Part shown: positions 19,851-35,900 of the stretch, piece after piece
Numbering within the stretch: position 1 is the first letter of the stretch
Layout of the letters: each line of letters opens with the position of its first letter
Origin: Halisarca cf. caerulea
Taxonomy: Eukaryota; Porifera; Demospongiae; Chondrillida; Halisarcidae
DNA: 64,000 nt
NCBI GenBank assembly: GCA_963170055.1
Contig: CAUJGJ010000444.1
Span: forward strand, 4,842,618 to 4,906,617
Direction: 5' to 3'
Position numbers and translations under genes: made by a program
The notes under the pieces: generated by a model
Told to the model about the DNA's origin: nothing
Databases searched by the model: none
Seen by the model: the letters and a program-made list of their open reading frames with translations, nothing else

Positions 19851-20999
19851 ATTTCAGCTTAAACAACTATTCCAATGTCTCTTTAAAATGTTAACGTTGC
19901 TAATTTTAATTTTATCATAAGAATAAAATTGCCAAAGTTGCAAATATCTTAAAAACTGACTGAGTAACTTTCATTTAAAGCAAATTTCAGCTTAAACAAG
20001 TATTCCAATGTCTCTTTAAAATGTTAACGTTGCTAATTTTAATTTTATCATAAGAATAAAATTGCCAAAGTTGCAAATATCTTAAAAACTGACTGAGTAA
20101 CTTTTATTTAAAGCAAATTTCAGCTTAAACAACTATTCCAATGTCTCTTTAAAATGTTAACGTTGCTAAATTTAATTTTATCATAAGAATAAAATTGGCA
20201 AAGTTGCAAATATCTTAAAAACTGACTGAGTAACTTTCATTTAAAGCAAATTTCAGCTTAAACAACTATTCCAATGTCTGTTTAAAATGTTAACGTTGCT
20301 AATTTTAATTTTATCATAAGAATAAAATTGGCAAAGTTGCAAATATCTTAAAAACTGACTGAGTAACTTTCATTTAAAGCAAATTTCAGCTTAAACAACT
20401 ATTCCAATGTCTCTTTGAAATGTTAACGTTGCTAAATTAAATTTTATCATAAGAATAAAATTGCCGAAGTTGTTAATATCTTAAAAACTGACTGAGTAAC
20501 TTTCATTTAAAGCAAATTTCAGCTTAAACAACTATTCCAATGTCTCTTTAAAATGTTAACGTTGCTAATTTTAATTTTATCATAAGAATAAAATTGCCAA
20601 AGTTGCAAATATCTTAAAAACTGACTGAGTAACTTTTATTTAAAGCAAATTTCAGCTTAAACAACTATTCCAATGTCTCTTTAAAATGTTAACGTTGATA
20701 ATTTTAATTTTATCATAAGAATAAAATTGCCAAAGTTGCAAATATCTTAAAAACTGACTGAGTAACTTTCATTTAAAGCAAATGTCAGCTTAAACAACTA
20801 TTCCAATGTCTCTTTAAAATGTTATCGTTGATAATTTTAATTTTATCATAAGAATAAAATTGCCAAAGTTGCAAATATCTTAAAAACTGACTGAGTAACT
20901 TTCATTTAAAGCAAATTTCAGCTTAAACAAGTATTCCAATGTCTCTTTAAAATGTTAACGTTGCTAATTTTAATTTTATCATAAGAATAAAATTGCCAA

Positions 21000-23900
21000 A
21001 GTTGCAAATATCTTAAAAACTGACTGAGTAACTTTTATTTAAAGCAAATTTCAGCTTAAAAAACTATTCCAATGTCTCTTTAAAATGTTAACGTTGCTAA
21101 ATTTAATTTTATCATAAGAATAAAATTGGCAAAGTTGCAAATATCTTAAAAACTGACTGAGTAACTTTCATTTAAAGCAAATTTCAGCTTAAACAACTAT
21201 TCCAATGTCTCTTTAAAATGTTAACGTTGCTAATTTTAATTTTATCATAAGAATAAAATTGGCAAAGTTGCAAATATCTTAAAAACTGACTGAGTAACTT
21301 TCATTTAAAGCAAATTTCAGCTTAAACAACTATTCCAATGTCTCTTTGAAATGTTAACGTTGCTAATTTTAATTTTATCATAAAAATAAAATTGCCAAAG
21401 TTGTTAATATCTTAAAAACTGACTGAGTAACTTTCATTTAAAGCAAATTTCAGCTTAAACAACTATTCCAATGTCTCTTTAAAATGTTAACGTTGCTAAT
21501 TTTAATTTTATCATAAGAATAAAATTGCCAAAGTTGCAAATATCTTAAAAACTGACTGAGTAACTTTTATTTAAAGCAAATTTCAGCTTAAACAACTATT
21601 CCAATGTCTCTTTAAAATGTTAACGTTGCTAAATTTAATTTTATCATAAGAATAAAATTGCCAAAGTTGCAAATATCTTAAAAACTGACTGAGTAACTTT
21701 CATTTAAAGCAAATTTCAGCTTAAACAACTATTCCAATGTCTCTTTAAAATGTTAACGTTGCTAATTTTAACTTTATCATAAGAATAAAATTGCCTAAAG
21801 TTACAAATATCTTAAAAACTGACTGAGTAACTTTCATTTAAAGCAAATTTCAGCTTAAACAACTATTCCAATGTCTCTTTAAAATGTTAACATTGCTAAT
21901 TTTAATTTTATCATAAGAATAAAATTGCCAAAGTTGCAAATATCTTAAAAACTGACTGAGTAACTTTTATTTAAAGCAAATTTCAGCTTAAACAACTATT
22001 CCAATGTCTCTTTAAAATGTTAACGTTGCTAAATTTAATTTTATCATAAGAATAAAATTGGCAAAGTTGCAAATATCTTAAAAACTGACTGAGTAACTTT
22101 CATTTAAAGCAAATTTCAGCTTAAACAACTATTCCAATGTCTCTTTAAAATGTTAAAGTTGCTAAATTTAATTTTATCATAAGAATAAAATTGCCAAAGT
22201 TGCAAATATCTTAAAAACTGACTGAGTAACTTTCATTTAAAGCAAATTTCAGCTTAAACAACTATTCCAATGTCTGTTTAAAATGTTAACGTTGCAAATT
22301 TTAATTTTATCATAAGAATAAAATTGCCAAAGTTGCAAATATCTTAAAAACTGACTGAGTAACTTTCATTTAAAGCAAATTTCAGCTTAAACAACCATTC
22401 CAATGTCTCTTTGAAATGTTAACGTTGCTAAATTTACTTTTATCATAAGAATAAAATTGCCAAAGTTGCAAATATCTTAAAAACTGACTGAGTAACTTTA
22501 ATTTAAAGCAAATTTCAGTTTAAACAACTATTCCAATGTCTCTTTAAAATGTTAACGTTGCTAATTTTAATTTTATCATAAGAATAAAATTGCCAAAGTT
22601 GCAAATATCTTAAAAACTGACTGAGTAACTTTTATTTAAAGCAAATTTCAGCTTAAACAACTATTCCAATGTCTCTTTAAAATGTTAACGTTGCTAATTT
22701 TAATTTTATCATAAGAATAAAATTGCCAAAGTTGCAAATATCTTAAAAACTGACTGAGTAACTTTCATTTAAAGCAAATTTCAGCTTAAACAACTATTCC
22801 AATGTCTCTTTAAAATGTTAGCGTTGCTAAATTTAATTTTATCATAAGAATAAAATTGCCTAAAGTTACAAATATCTTAAAAACTGACTGAGTAACTTTC
22901 ATTTAAAGCAAATTTCAGCTTAAACAACTATTCCAATGTCTCTTTAAAATGTTAACGTTGCTAATTTTAATTTTATCTTAAGAATAAAATTGCCAAAGTT
23001 GCAAATATCTTAAAAACTGACTTAGTAACTTTCATTTAAAGCAAATTTCAGCTTAAACAACTATTCCAATGTCTCTTTAAAATGTTAACGTTGCTAATTT
23101 TAATTTTATCATAAGAATAAAATTGGCAAAGTTGCAAATATCTTAAAAACTGACTGAGTAACTTTCATTTAAAGCAAATTTCAGCTTAAACAACTATTCC
23201 AATGTCTCTTTGAAATGTTAACGTTGCTAAATTTAATTTTATCATAAGAATAAAATTGCCAAAGTTGCAAATATCTTAAAAACTGACTGAGTAACTTTCA
23301 TTTAAAGCAAATTTCAGCTTAAACAAATATTCCAATGTCTCTTTAAAATGTTAACGTTGCTAATTTTAATTTTATCATAAGAATAAAATTGCCAAAGTTG
23401 CAAATATCTTAAAAACTGACTGAGTAACTTTTATTTAAAGCAAATTTCAGCTTAAACAACTATTCCAATGTCTCTTTAAAATGTTAACGTTGCTAAATTT
23501 AATTTTATCATAAGAATATAATTGCCAAAGTTGCAAATATCTTAAAAACTGACTGAGTAACTTTCATTTAAAGCAAATTTCAGCTTAAACAACTATTCCA
23601 ATGTCTCTTTAAAATGTTAACGTTGCTAATTTTAATTTTATCATAAGAATAAAATTGCCTAAAGTTACAAATATCTTAAAAACTGACTGAGTAACTTTCA
23701 TATAAAGCAAATTTCAGCTTAAACAACTATTCCAATGTCTCTTTAAAATGTTAGCGTTGCTAAATTTAATTTTATCATAAGAATAAAATTGCCTAAAGTT
23801 ACAAATATCTTAAAAACTGACTGAGTAACTTTCATTTAAAGCAAATTTCAGCTTAAACAACTATTCCAATGTCTCTTTAAAATGTTAACGTTGATAATTT

Positions 23901-26900
23901 TAATTTTATCATAAGAATAAAATTGCCAAAGTTGCAAATATCTTAAAAACTGACTGAGTAACTTTCATTTAAAGCAAATTTCAGCTTAAACAAGTATTCC
24001 AATGTCTCTTTAAAATGTTAACGTTGCTAATTTTAATTTTATCATAAGAATAAAATTGCCAAAGTTGCAAATATCTTAAAAACTGACTGAGTAACTTTTA
24101 TTTAAAGCAAATTTCAGCTTAAACAACTATTCCAATGTCTCTTTAAAATGTTAACGTTGCTAAATTTAATTTTATCATAAGAATAAAATTGGCAAAGTTG
24201 CAAATATCTTAAAAACTGACTGAGTAACTTTCATTTAAAGCAAATTTCAGCTTAAACAACTATTCCAATGTCTGTTTAAAATGTTAACGTTGCTAATTTT
24301 AATTTTATCATAAGAATAAAATTGGCAAAGTTGCAAATATCTTAAAAACTGACTGAGTAACTTTCATTTAAAGCAAATTTCAGCTTAAACAACTATTCCA
24401 ATGTCTCTTTGAAATGTTAACGTTGCTAAATTAAATTTTATCATAAGAATAAAATTGCCAAAGTTGTTAATATCTTAAAAACTGACTGAGTAACTTTCAT
24501 TTAAAGCAAATTTCAGCTTAAACAACTATTCCAATGTCTCTTTAAAATGTTAACGTTGCTAATTTTAATTTTATCATAAGAATAAAATTGCCAAAGTTGC
24601 AAATATCTTAAAAACTGACTGAGTAACTTTCATTTAAAGCAAATTTCAGCTTAAACAAGTATTCCAATGTCTCTTTAAAATGTTAACGTTGCTAATTTTA
24701 ATTTTATCATAAGAATAAAATTGCCAAAGTTGCAAATATCTTAAAAACTGACTGAGTAACTTTTATTTAAAGCAAATTTCAGCTTAAACAACTATTCCAA
24801 TGTCTCTTTAAAATGTTAACGTTGCTAAATTTAATTTTATCATAAGAATAAAATTGGCAAAGTTGCAAATATCTTAAAAACTGACTGAGTAACTTTCATT
24901 TAAAGCAAATTTCAGCTTAAACAACTATTCCAATGTCTGTTTAAAATGTTAACGTTGCTAATTTTAATTTTATCATAAAAATAAAATTGGCAAAGTTGCA
25001 AATATCTTAAAAACTGACTGAGTAACTTTCATTTAAAGCAAATTTCAGCTTAAACAACTATTCCAATGTCTCTTTGAAATGTTAACGTTGCTAAATTAAA
25101 TTTTATCATAAGAATAAAATTGCCAAAGTTGTTAATATCTTAAAAACTGACTGAGTAACTTTCATTTAAAGCAAATTTCAGCTTAAACAACAATTCCAAT
25201 GTCTCTTTAAAATGTTAACGTTGCTAATTTTAATTTTATCATAAGAATAAAATTGCTAAAGTTGCAAATATCTTAAAAACTGACTGAGTAACTTTTATTT
25301 AAAGCAAATTTCAGCTTAAACAACTATTCCAATGTCTCTTTAAAATGTTAACGTTGATAATTTTAATTTTATCATAAGAATAAAATTGCCAAAGTTGCAA
25401 ATATCTTAAAAACTGACTGAGTAACTTTCATTTAAAGCAAATGTCAGCTTAAACAACTATTCCAATGTCTCTTTAAAATGTTAACGTTGCTAAATTTAAT
25501 TTTATCATAAGAATAAAATTGCTAAAGTTGCAAATATCTTAAAAACTGACTGAGTAACTTTCATTTAAAGCAAATTTCAGCTTAAACAACTATTCCAATG
25601 TCTCTTTAAAATGTTAGCGTTGCTAAATTTAATTTTATCATAAGAATAAAATTGCCTAAAGTTACAAATATCTTAAAAACTGACTGAGTAACTTTCATTT
25701 AAAGCAAATTTCAGCTTAAACAACTATTCCAATGTCTCTTTAAAATGTTAACGTTGATAATTTTAATTTTATCATAAGAATAAAATTGCCAAAGTTGCAA
25801 ATATCTTAAAAACTGACTGAGTAACTTTCATTTAAAGCAAATTTCAGCTTAAACAAGTATTCCAATGTCTCTTTAAAATGTTAACGTTGCTAATTTTAAT
25901 TTTATCATAAGAATAAAATTGCCAAAGTTGCAAATATCTTAAAAACTGACTGAGTAACTTTTATTTAAAGCAAATTTAAGCTTAAACAACTATTCCAATG
26001 TCTGTTTAAAATGTTAACGTTGCTAATTTTAATTTTATCATAAGAATAAAATTGGCAAAGTTGCAAATATCTTAAAAACTGACTGAGTAACTTTCATTTA
26101 AAGCAAATTTCAGCTTAAACAACTATTCCAATGTCTCTTTGAAATGTTAACGTTGCTAAATTAAATTTTATCATAAGAATAAAATTGCCAAAGTTGTTAA
26201 TATCTTAAAAACTGACTGAGTAACTTTCATTTAAAGCAAATTTCAGCTTAAACAACTATTCCAATGTCTCTTTAAAATGTTAACGTTGCTAATTTTAATT
26301 TTATCATAAGAATAAAATTGCCAAAGTTGCAAATATCTTAAAAACTGACTGAGTAACTTTTATTTAAAGCAAATTTCAGCTTAAACAACTATTCCAATGT
26401 CTCTTTAAAATGTTAACGTTGATAATTTTAATTTTATCATAAGAATAAAATTGCCAAAGTTGCAAATATCTTAAAAACTGACTGAGTAACTTTCATTTAA
26501 AGCAAATGTCAGCTTAAACAACTATTCCAATGTCTCTTTAAAATGTTAACGTTGATAATTTTAATTTTATCATAAGAATAAAATTGCCAAAGTTGCAAAT
26601 ATCTTAAAAACTGACTGAGTAACTTTCATTTAAAGCAAATTTCAGCTTAAACAAGTATTCCAATGTCTCTTTAAAATGTTAACGATGCTAATTTTAATTT
26701 TATCATAAGAATAAAATTGCCAAAGTTGCAAATATCTTAAAAACTGACTGAGTAACTTTTATTTAAAGCAAATTTCAGCTTAAAAAACTATTCCAATGTC
26801 TCTTTAAAATGTTAACGTTGCTAAATTTAATTTTATCATAAGAATAAAATTGGCAAAGTTGCAAATATCTTAAAAACTGACTGAGTAACTTTCATTTAAA

Positions 26901-29900
26901 GCAAATTTCAGCTTAAACAACTATTCCAATGTCTCTTTAAAATGTTAACGTTGCTAATTTTAATTTTATCATAAGAATAAAATTGGCAAAGTTGCAAATA
27001 TCTTAAAAACTGACTGAGTAACTTTCATTTAAAGCAAATTTCAGCTTAAACAACTATTCCAATGTCTCTTTGAAATGTTAACGTTGCTAATTTTAATTTT
27101 ATCATAAGAATAAAATTGCCAAAGTTGTTAATATCTTAAAAACTGACTGAGTAACTTTCATTTAAAGCAAATTTCAGCTTAAACAACTATTCCAATGTCT
27201 CTTTAAAATGTTAACGTTGCTAATTTTAATTTTATCATAAGAATAAAATTGCCAAAGTTGCAAATATCTTAAAAACTGACTGAGTAACTTTTATTTAAAG
27301 CAAATTTCAGCTTAAACAACTATTCCAATGTCTCTTTAAAATGTTAACGTTGCTAAATTTAATTTTATCATAAGAATTAAATTGCCAAAGTTGCAAATAT
27401 CTTAAAAACTGACTGAGTAACTTTCATTTAAAGCAAATTTCAGCTTAAACAACTATTCCAATGTCTGTTTAAAATGTTAACGTTGCTAATTTTAATTTTA
27501 TCATAAGAATAAAATTGGCAAAGTTGCAAATATCTTAAAAACTGACTGAGTAACTTTCATTTAAAGCAAATTTCAGCTTAAACAACTATTCCAATGTCTC
27601 TTTGAAATGTTAACGTTGCTAATTTTAATTTTATCATAAGAATAAAATTGCCAAAGTTGTTAATATCTTAAAAACTGACTGAGTAACTTTCATTTAAAGC
27701 AAATTTCAGCTTAAACAACTATTCCAATGTCTCTTTAAAATGTTAACGTTGCTAATTTTAATTTTATCATAAGAATAAAATTGCCAAAGTTGCAAATATC
27801 TTAAAAACTGACTGAGTAACTTTTATTTAAAGCAAATTTCAGCTTAAACAACTATTCCAATGTCTCTTTAAAATGTTAACGTTGCTAAATTTAATTTTAT
27901 CATAAGAATTAAATTGCCAAAGTTGCAAATATCTTAAAAACTGACTGAGTAACTTTCATTTAAAGCAAATTTCAGCTTAAACAACTATTCCAATGTCTCT
28001 TTAAAATGTTAACGTTGCTAATTTTAATTTTATCATAAGAATAAAATTGGCAAAGTTGCAAATATCTTAAAAACTGACTGAGTAACTTTCATTTAAAGCA
28101 AATTTCAGCTTAAACAACTATTCCAATGTCTCTTTGAAATGTTAACGTTGCTAATTTTAATTTTATCATAAGAATAAAATTGCCAAAGTTGTTAATATCT
28201 TAAAAACTGACTGAGTAACTTTCATTTAAAGCAAATTTCAGCTTAAACAACTATTCCAATGTCTCTTTAAAATGTTAACGTTGCTAATTTTAATTTTATC
28301 ATAAGAATAAAATTGCCAAAGTTGCAAATATCTTAAAAACTGACTGAGTAACTTTTATTTAAAGCAAATTTCAGCTTAAACAACTATTCCAATGTCTCTT
28401 TAAAATGTTAACGTTGCTAAATTTAATTTTATCATAAGAATTAAATTGCCAAAGTTGCAAATATCTTAAAAACTGACTGAGTAACTTTCATTTAAAGCAA
28501 ATTTCAGCTTAAACAACTATTCCAATGTCTCTTTAAAATGTTAACGTTGCTAATTTTAATTTTATCATAAGAATAAAATTGCCAAAGTTGCAAATATCTT
28601 AAAAACTGACTGAGTAACTTTTATTTAAAGCAAATTTCAGCTTAAAAAACTATTCCAATGTCTCTTTAAAATGTTAACGTTGCTAAATTTAATTTTATCA
28701 TAAGAATAAAATTGGCAAAGTTGCAAATATCTTAAAAACTGACTGAGTAACTTTCATTTAAAGCAAATTTCAGCTTAAACAACTATTCCAATGTCTCTTT
28801 AAAATGTTAACGTTGCTAATTTTAATTTTATCATAAGAATAAAATTGGCAAAGTTGCAAATATCTTAAAAACTGACTGAGTAACTTTCATTTAAAGCAAA
28901 TTTCAGCTTAAACAACTATTCCAATGTCTCTTTGAAATGTTAACGTTGCTAATTTTAATTTTATCATAAAAATAAAATTGCCAAAGTTGTTAATATCTTA
29001 AAAACTGACTGAGTAACTTTCATTTAAAGCAAATTTCAGCTTAAACAACTATTCCAATGTCTCTTTAAAATGTTAACGTTGCTAATTTTAATTTTATCAT
29101 AAGAATAAAATTGCCAAAGTTGCAAATATCTTAAAAACTGACTGAGTAACTTTTATTTAAAGCAAATTTCAGCTTAAACAACTATTCCAATGTCTCTTTA
29201 AAATGTTAACGTTGCTAAATTTAATTTTATCATAAGAATAAAATTGCCAAAGTTGCAAATATCTTAAAAACTGACTGAGTAACTTTCATTTAAAGCAAAT
29301 TTCAGCTTAAACAACTATTCCAATGTCTCTTTAAAATGTTAACGTTGCTAATTTTAACTTTATCATAAGAATAAAATTGCCTAAAGTTACAAATATCTTA
29401 AAAACTGACTGAGTAACTTTCATTTAAAGCAAATTTCAGCTTAAACAACTATTCCAATGTCTCTTTAAAATGTTAACATTGCTAATTTTAATTTTATCAT
29501 AAGAATAAAATTGCCAAAGTTGCAAATATCTTAAAAACTGACTGAGTAACTTTTATTTAAAGCAAATTTCAGCTTAAACAACTATTCCAATGTCTCTTTA
29601 AAATGTTAACGTTGCTAAATTTAATTTTATCATAAGAATAAAATTGGCAAAGTTGCAAATATCTTAAAAACTGACTGAGTAACTTTCATTTAAAGCAAAT
29701 TTCAGCTTAAACAACTATTCCAATGTCTCTTTAAAATGTTAAAGTTGCTAAATTTAATTTTATCATAAGAATAAAATTGCCAAAGTTGCAAATATCTTAA
29801 AAACTGACTGAGTAACTTTCATTTAAAGCAAATTTCAGCTTAAACAACTATTCCAATGTCTGTTTAAAATGTTAACGTTGCAAATTTTAATTTTATCATA

Positions 29901-32900
29901 AGAATAAAATTGCCAAAGTTGCAAATATCTTAAAAACTGACTGAGTAACTTTCATTTAAAGCAAATTTCAGCTTAAACAACCATTCCAATGTCTCTTTGA
30001 AATGTTAACGTTGCTAAATTTACTTTTATCATAAGAATAAAATTGCCAAAGTTGCAAATATCTTAAAAACTGACTGAGTAACTTTAATTTAAAGCAAATT
30101 TCAGTTTAAACAACTATTCCAATGTCTCTTTAAAATGTTAACGTTGCTAATTTTAATTTTATCATAAGAATAAAATTGCCAAAGTTGCAAATATCTTAAA
30201 AACTGACTGAGTAACTTTTATTTAAAGCAAATTTCAGCTTAAACAACTATTCCAATGTCTCTTTAAAATGTTAACGTTGCTAATTTTAATTTTATCATAA
30301 GAATAAAATTGCCAAAGTTGCAAATATCTTAAAAACTGACTGAGTAACTTTCATTTAAAGCAAATTTCAGCTTAAACAACTATTCCAATGTCTCTTTAAA
30401 ATGTTAGCGTTGCTAAATTTAATTTTATCATAAGAATAAAATTGCCTAAAGTTACAAATATCTTAAAAACTGACTGAGTAACTTTCATTTAAAGCAAATT
30501 TCAGCTTAAACAACTATTCCAATGTCTCTTTAAAATGTTAACGTTGCTAATTTTAATTTTATCTTAAGAATAAAATTGCCAAAGTTGCAAATATCTTAAA
30601 ATCTGACTTAGTAACTTTCATTTAAAGCAAATTTCAGCTTAAACAACTATTCCAATGTCTCTTTAAAATGTTAACGTTGCTAATTTTAATTTTATCATAA
30701 GAATAAAATTGGCAAAGTTGCAAATATCTTAAAAACTGACTGAGTAACTTTCATTTAAAGCAAATTTCAGCTTAAACAACTATTCCAATGTCTCTTTGAA
30801 ATGTTAACGTTGCTAAATTTAATTTTATCATAAGAATAAAATTGCCAAAGTTGCAAATATCTTAAAAACTGACTGAATAACTTTCATTTAAAGCAAATTT
30901 CAGCTTAAACAAATATTCCAATGTCTCTTTAAAATGTTAACGTTGCTAATTTTAATTTTATCATAAGAATAAAATTGCCAAAGTTGCAAATATCTTAAAA
31001 ACTGACTGAGTAACTTTTATTTAAAGCAAATTTCAGCTTAAACAACTATTCCAATGTCTCTTTAAAATGTTAACGTTGCTAAATTTAATTTTATCATAAG
31101 AATATAATTGCCAAAGTTGCAAATATCTTAAAAACTGACTGAGTAACTTTCATTTAAAGCAAATTTCAGCTTAAACAACTATTCCAATGTCTCTTTAAAA
31201 TGTTAACGTTGCTAATTTTAATTTTATCATAAGAATAAAATTGCCTAAAGTTACAAATATCTTAAAAACTGACTGAGTAACTTTCATATAAAGCAAATTT
31301 CAGCTTAAACAACTATTCCAATGTCTCTTTAAAATGTTAGCGTTGCTAAATTTAATTTTATCATAAGAATAAAATTGCCTAAAGTTACAAATATCTTAAA
31401 AACTGACTGAGTAACTTTCATTTAAAGCAAATTTCAGCTTAAACAACTATTCCAATGTCTCTTTAAAATGTTAACGTTGATAATTTTAATTTTATCATAA
31501 GAATAAAATTGCCAAAGTTGCAAATATCTTAAAAACTGACTGAGTAACTTTCATTTAAAGCAAATTTCAGCTTAAACAAGTATTCCAATGTCTCTTTAAA
31601 ATGTTAACGTTGCTAATTTTAATTTTATCATAAGAATAAAATTGCCAAAGTTGCAAATATCTTAAAAACTGACTGAGTAACTTTTATTTAAAGCAAATTT
31701 CAGCTTAAACAACTATTCCAATGTCTCTTTAAAATGTTAACGTTGCTAAATTTAATTTTATCATAAGAATAAAATTGGCAAAGTTGCAAATATCTTAAAA
31801 ACTGACTGAGTAACTTTCATTTAAAGCAAATTTCAGCTTAAACAACTATTCCAATGTCTGTTTAAAATGTTAACGTTGCTAATTTTAATTTTATCATAAG
31901 AATAAAATTGGCAAAGTTGCAAATATCTTAAAAATTGACTGAGTAACTTTCATTTAAAGCAAATTTCAGCTTAAACAACTATTCCAATGTCTCTTTGAAA
32001 TGTTAACGTTGCTAAATTAAATTTTATCATAAGAATAAAATTGCCAAAGTTGTTAATATCTTAAAAACTGACTGAGTAACTTTCATTTAAAGCAAATTTC
32101 AGCTTAAACAACTATTCCAATGTCTCTTTAAAATGTTAACGTTGCTAATTTTAATTTTATCATAAGAATAAAATTGCCAAAGTTGCAAATATCTTAAAAA
32201 CTGACTGAGTAACTTTCATTTAAAGCAAATTTCAGCTTAAACAAGTATTCCAATGTCTCTTTAAAATGTTAACGTTGCTAATTTTAATTTTATCATAAGA
32301 ATAAAATTGCCAAAGTTGCAAATATCTTAAAAACTGACTGAGTAACTTTTATTTAAAGCAAATTTCAGCTTAAACAACTATTCCAATGTCTCTTTAAAAT
32401 GTTAACGTTGCTAAATTTAATTTTATCATAAGAATAAAATTGGCAAAGTTGCAAATATCTTAAAAACTGACTGAGTAACTTTCATTTAAAGCAAATTTCA
32501 GCTTAAACAACTATTCCAATGTCTGTTTAAAATGTTAACGTTGCTAATTTTAATTTTATCATAAGAATAAAATTGGCAAAGTTGCAAATATCTTAAAAAC
32601 TGACTGAGTAACTTTCATTTAAAGCAAATTTCAGCTTAAACAACTATTCCAATGTCTCTTTGAAATGTTAACGTTGCTAAATTAAATTTTATCATAAGAA
32701 TAAAATTGCCAAAGTTGTTAATATCTTAAAAACTGACTGAGTAACTTTCATTTAAAGCAAATTTCAGCTTAAACAACTATTCCAATGTCTCTTTAAAATG
32801 TTAACGTTGCTAATTTTAATTTTATCATAAGAATAAAATTGCCAAAGTTGCAAATATCTTAAAAACTGACTGAGTAACTTTTATTTAAAGCAAATTTCAG

Positions 32901-35900
32901 CTTAAACAACTATTCCAATGTCTCTTTAAAATGTTAACGTTGATAATTTTAATTTTATCATAAGAATAAAATTGCCAAAGTTGCAAATATCTTAAAAACT
33001 GACTGAGTAACTTTCATTTAAAGCAAATGTCAGCTTAAACAACTATTCCAATGTCTCTTTAAAATGTTAACGTTGCTAAATTTAATTTTATCATAAGAAT
33101 AAAATTGCTAAAGTTGCAAATATCTTAAAAACTGACTGAGTAACTTTCATTTAAAGCAAATTTCAGCTTAAACAACTATTCCAATGTCTCTTTAAAATGT
33201 TAGCGTTGCTAAATTTAATTTTATCATAAGAATAAAATTGCCTAAAGTTACAAATATCTTAAAAACTGACTGAGTAACTTTCATTTAAAGCAAATTTCAG
33301 CTTAAACAACTATTCCAATGTCTCTTTAAAATGTTAACGTTGATAATTTTAATTTTATCATAAGAATAAAATTGCCAAAGTTGCAAATATCTTAAAAACT
33401 GACTGAGTAACTTTCATTTAAAGCAAATTTCAGCTTAAACAAGTATTCCAATGTCTCTTTAAAATGTTAACGTTGCTAATTTTAATTTTATCATAAGAAT
33501 AAAATTGCCAAAGTTGCAAATATCTTAAAAACTGACTGAGTAACTTTTATTTAAAGCAAATTTAAGCTTAAACAACTATTCCAATGTCTCTTTAAAATGT
33601 TAACGTTGCTAAATTTAATTTTATCATAAGAATAAAATTGGCAAAGTTGCAAATATCTTAAAAACTGACTGAGTAACTTTCATTTAAAGCAAATTTCAGC
33701 TTAAACAACTATTCCAATGTCTGTTTAAAATGTTAACGTTGCTAATTTTAATTTTATCATAAGAATAAAATTGGCAAAGTTGCAAATATCTTAAAAACTG
33801 ACTGAGTAACTTTCATTTAAAGCAAATTTCAGCTTAAACAACTATTCCAATGTCTCTTTGAAATGTTAACGTTGCTAAATTAAATTTTATCATAAGAATA
33901 AAATTGCCAAAGTTGTTAATATCTTAAAAACTGACTGAGTAACTTTCATTTAAAGCAAATTTCAGCTTAAACAACTATTCCAATGTCTCTTTAAAATGTT
34001 AACGTTGCTAATTTTAATTTTATCATAAGAATAAAATTGCCAAAGTTGCAAATATCTTAAAAACTGACTGAGTAACTTTTATTTAAAGCAAATTTCAGCT
34101 TAAACAACTATTCCAATGTCTCTTTAAAATGTTAACGTTGATAATTTTAATTTTATCATAAGAATAAAATTGCCAAAGTTGCAAATATCTTAAAAACTGA
34201 CTGAGTAACTTTCATTTAAAGCAAATGTCAGCTTAAACAACTATTCCAATGTCTCTTTAAAATGTTAACGTTGATAATTTTAATTTTATCATAAGAATAA
34301 AATTGCCAAAGTTGCAAATATCTTAAAAACTGACTGAGTAACTTTCATTTAAAGCAAATTTCAGCTTAAACAAGTATTCCAATGTCTCTTTAAAATGTTA
34401 ACGATGCTAATTTTAATTTTATCATAAGAATAAAATTGCCAAAGTTGCAAATATCTTAAAAACTGACTGAGTAACTTTTATTTAAAGCAAATTTCAGCTT
34501 AAAAAACTATTCCAATGTCTCTTTAAAATGTTAACGTTGCTAAATTTAATTTTATCATAAGAATAAAATTGGCAAAGTTGCAAATATCTTAAAAACTGAC
34601 TGAGTAACTTTCATTTAAAGCAAATTTCAGCTTAAACAACTATTCCAATGTCTCTTTAAAATGTTAACGTTGCTAATTTTAATTTTATCATAAGAATAAA
34701 ATTGGCAAAGTTGCAAATATCTTAAAAACTGACTGAGTAACTTTCATTTAAAGCAAATTTCAGCTTAAACAACTATTCCAATGTCTCTTTGAAATGTTAA
34801 CGTTGCTAATTTTAATTTTATCATAAGAATAAAATTGCCAAAGTTGTTAATATCTTAAAAACTGACTGAGTAACTTTCATTTAAAGCAAATTTCAGCTTA
34901 AACAACTATTCCAATGTCTCTTTAAAATGTTAACGTTGCTAATTTTAATTTTATCATAAGAATAAAATTGCCAAAGTTGCAAATATCTTAAAAACTGACT
35001 GAGTAACTTTTATTTAAAGCAAATTTCAGCTTAAACAACTATTCCAATGTCTCTTTAAAATGTTAACGTTGCTAAATTTAATTTTATCATAAGAATTAAA
35101 TTGCCAAAGTTGCAAATATCTTAAAAACTGACTGAGTAACTTTCATTTAAAGCAAATTTCAGCTTAAACAACTATTCCAATGTCTCTTTAAAATGTTAAC
35201 GTTGCTAATTTTAATTTTATCATAAGAATAAAATTGGCAAAGTTGCAAATATCTTAAAAACTGACTGAGTAACTTTCATTTAAAGCAAATTTCAGCTTAA
35301 ACAACTATTCCAATGTCTCTTTGAAATGTTAACGTTGCTAATTTTAATTTTATCATAAGAATAAAATTGCCAAAGTTGTTAATATCTTAAAAACTGACTG
35401 AGTAACTTTCATTTAAAGCAAATTTCAGCTTAAACAACTATTCCAATGTCTCTTTAAAATGTTAACGTTGCTAATTTTAATTTTATCATAAGAATAAAAT
35501 TGCCAAAGTTGCAAATATCTTAAAAACTGACTGAGTAACTTTTATTTAAAGCAAATTTCAGCTTAAACAACTATTCCAATGTCTCTTTAAAATGTTAACG
35601 TTGCTAAATTTAATTTTATCATAAGAATTAAATTGCCAAAGTTGCAAATATCTTAAAAACTGACTGAGTAACTTTCATTTAAAGCAAATTTCAGCTTAAA
35701 CAACTATTCCAATGTCTCTTTAAAATGTTAACGTTGCTAATTTTAATTTTATCATAAGAATAAAATTGGCAAAGTTGCAAATATCTTAAAAACTGACTGA
35801 GTAACTTTCATTTAAAGCAAATTTCAGCTTAAACAACTATTCCAATGTCTCTTTGAAATGTTAACGTTGCTAATTTTAATTTTATCATAAGAATAAAATT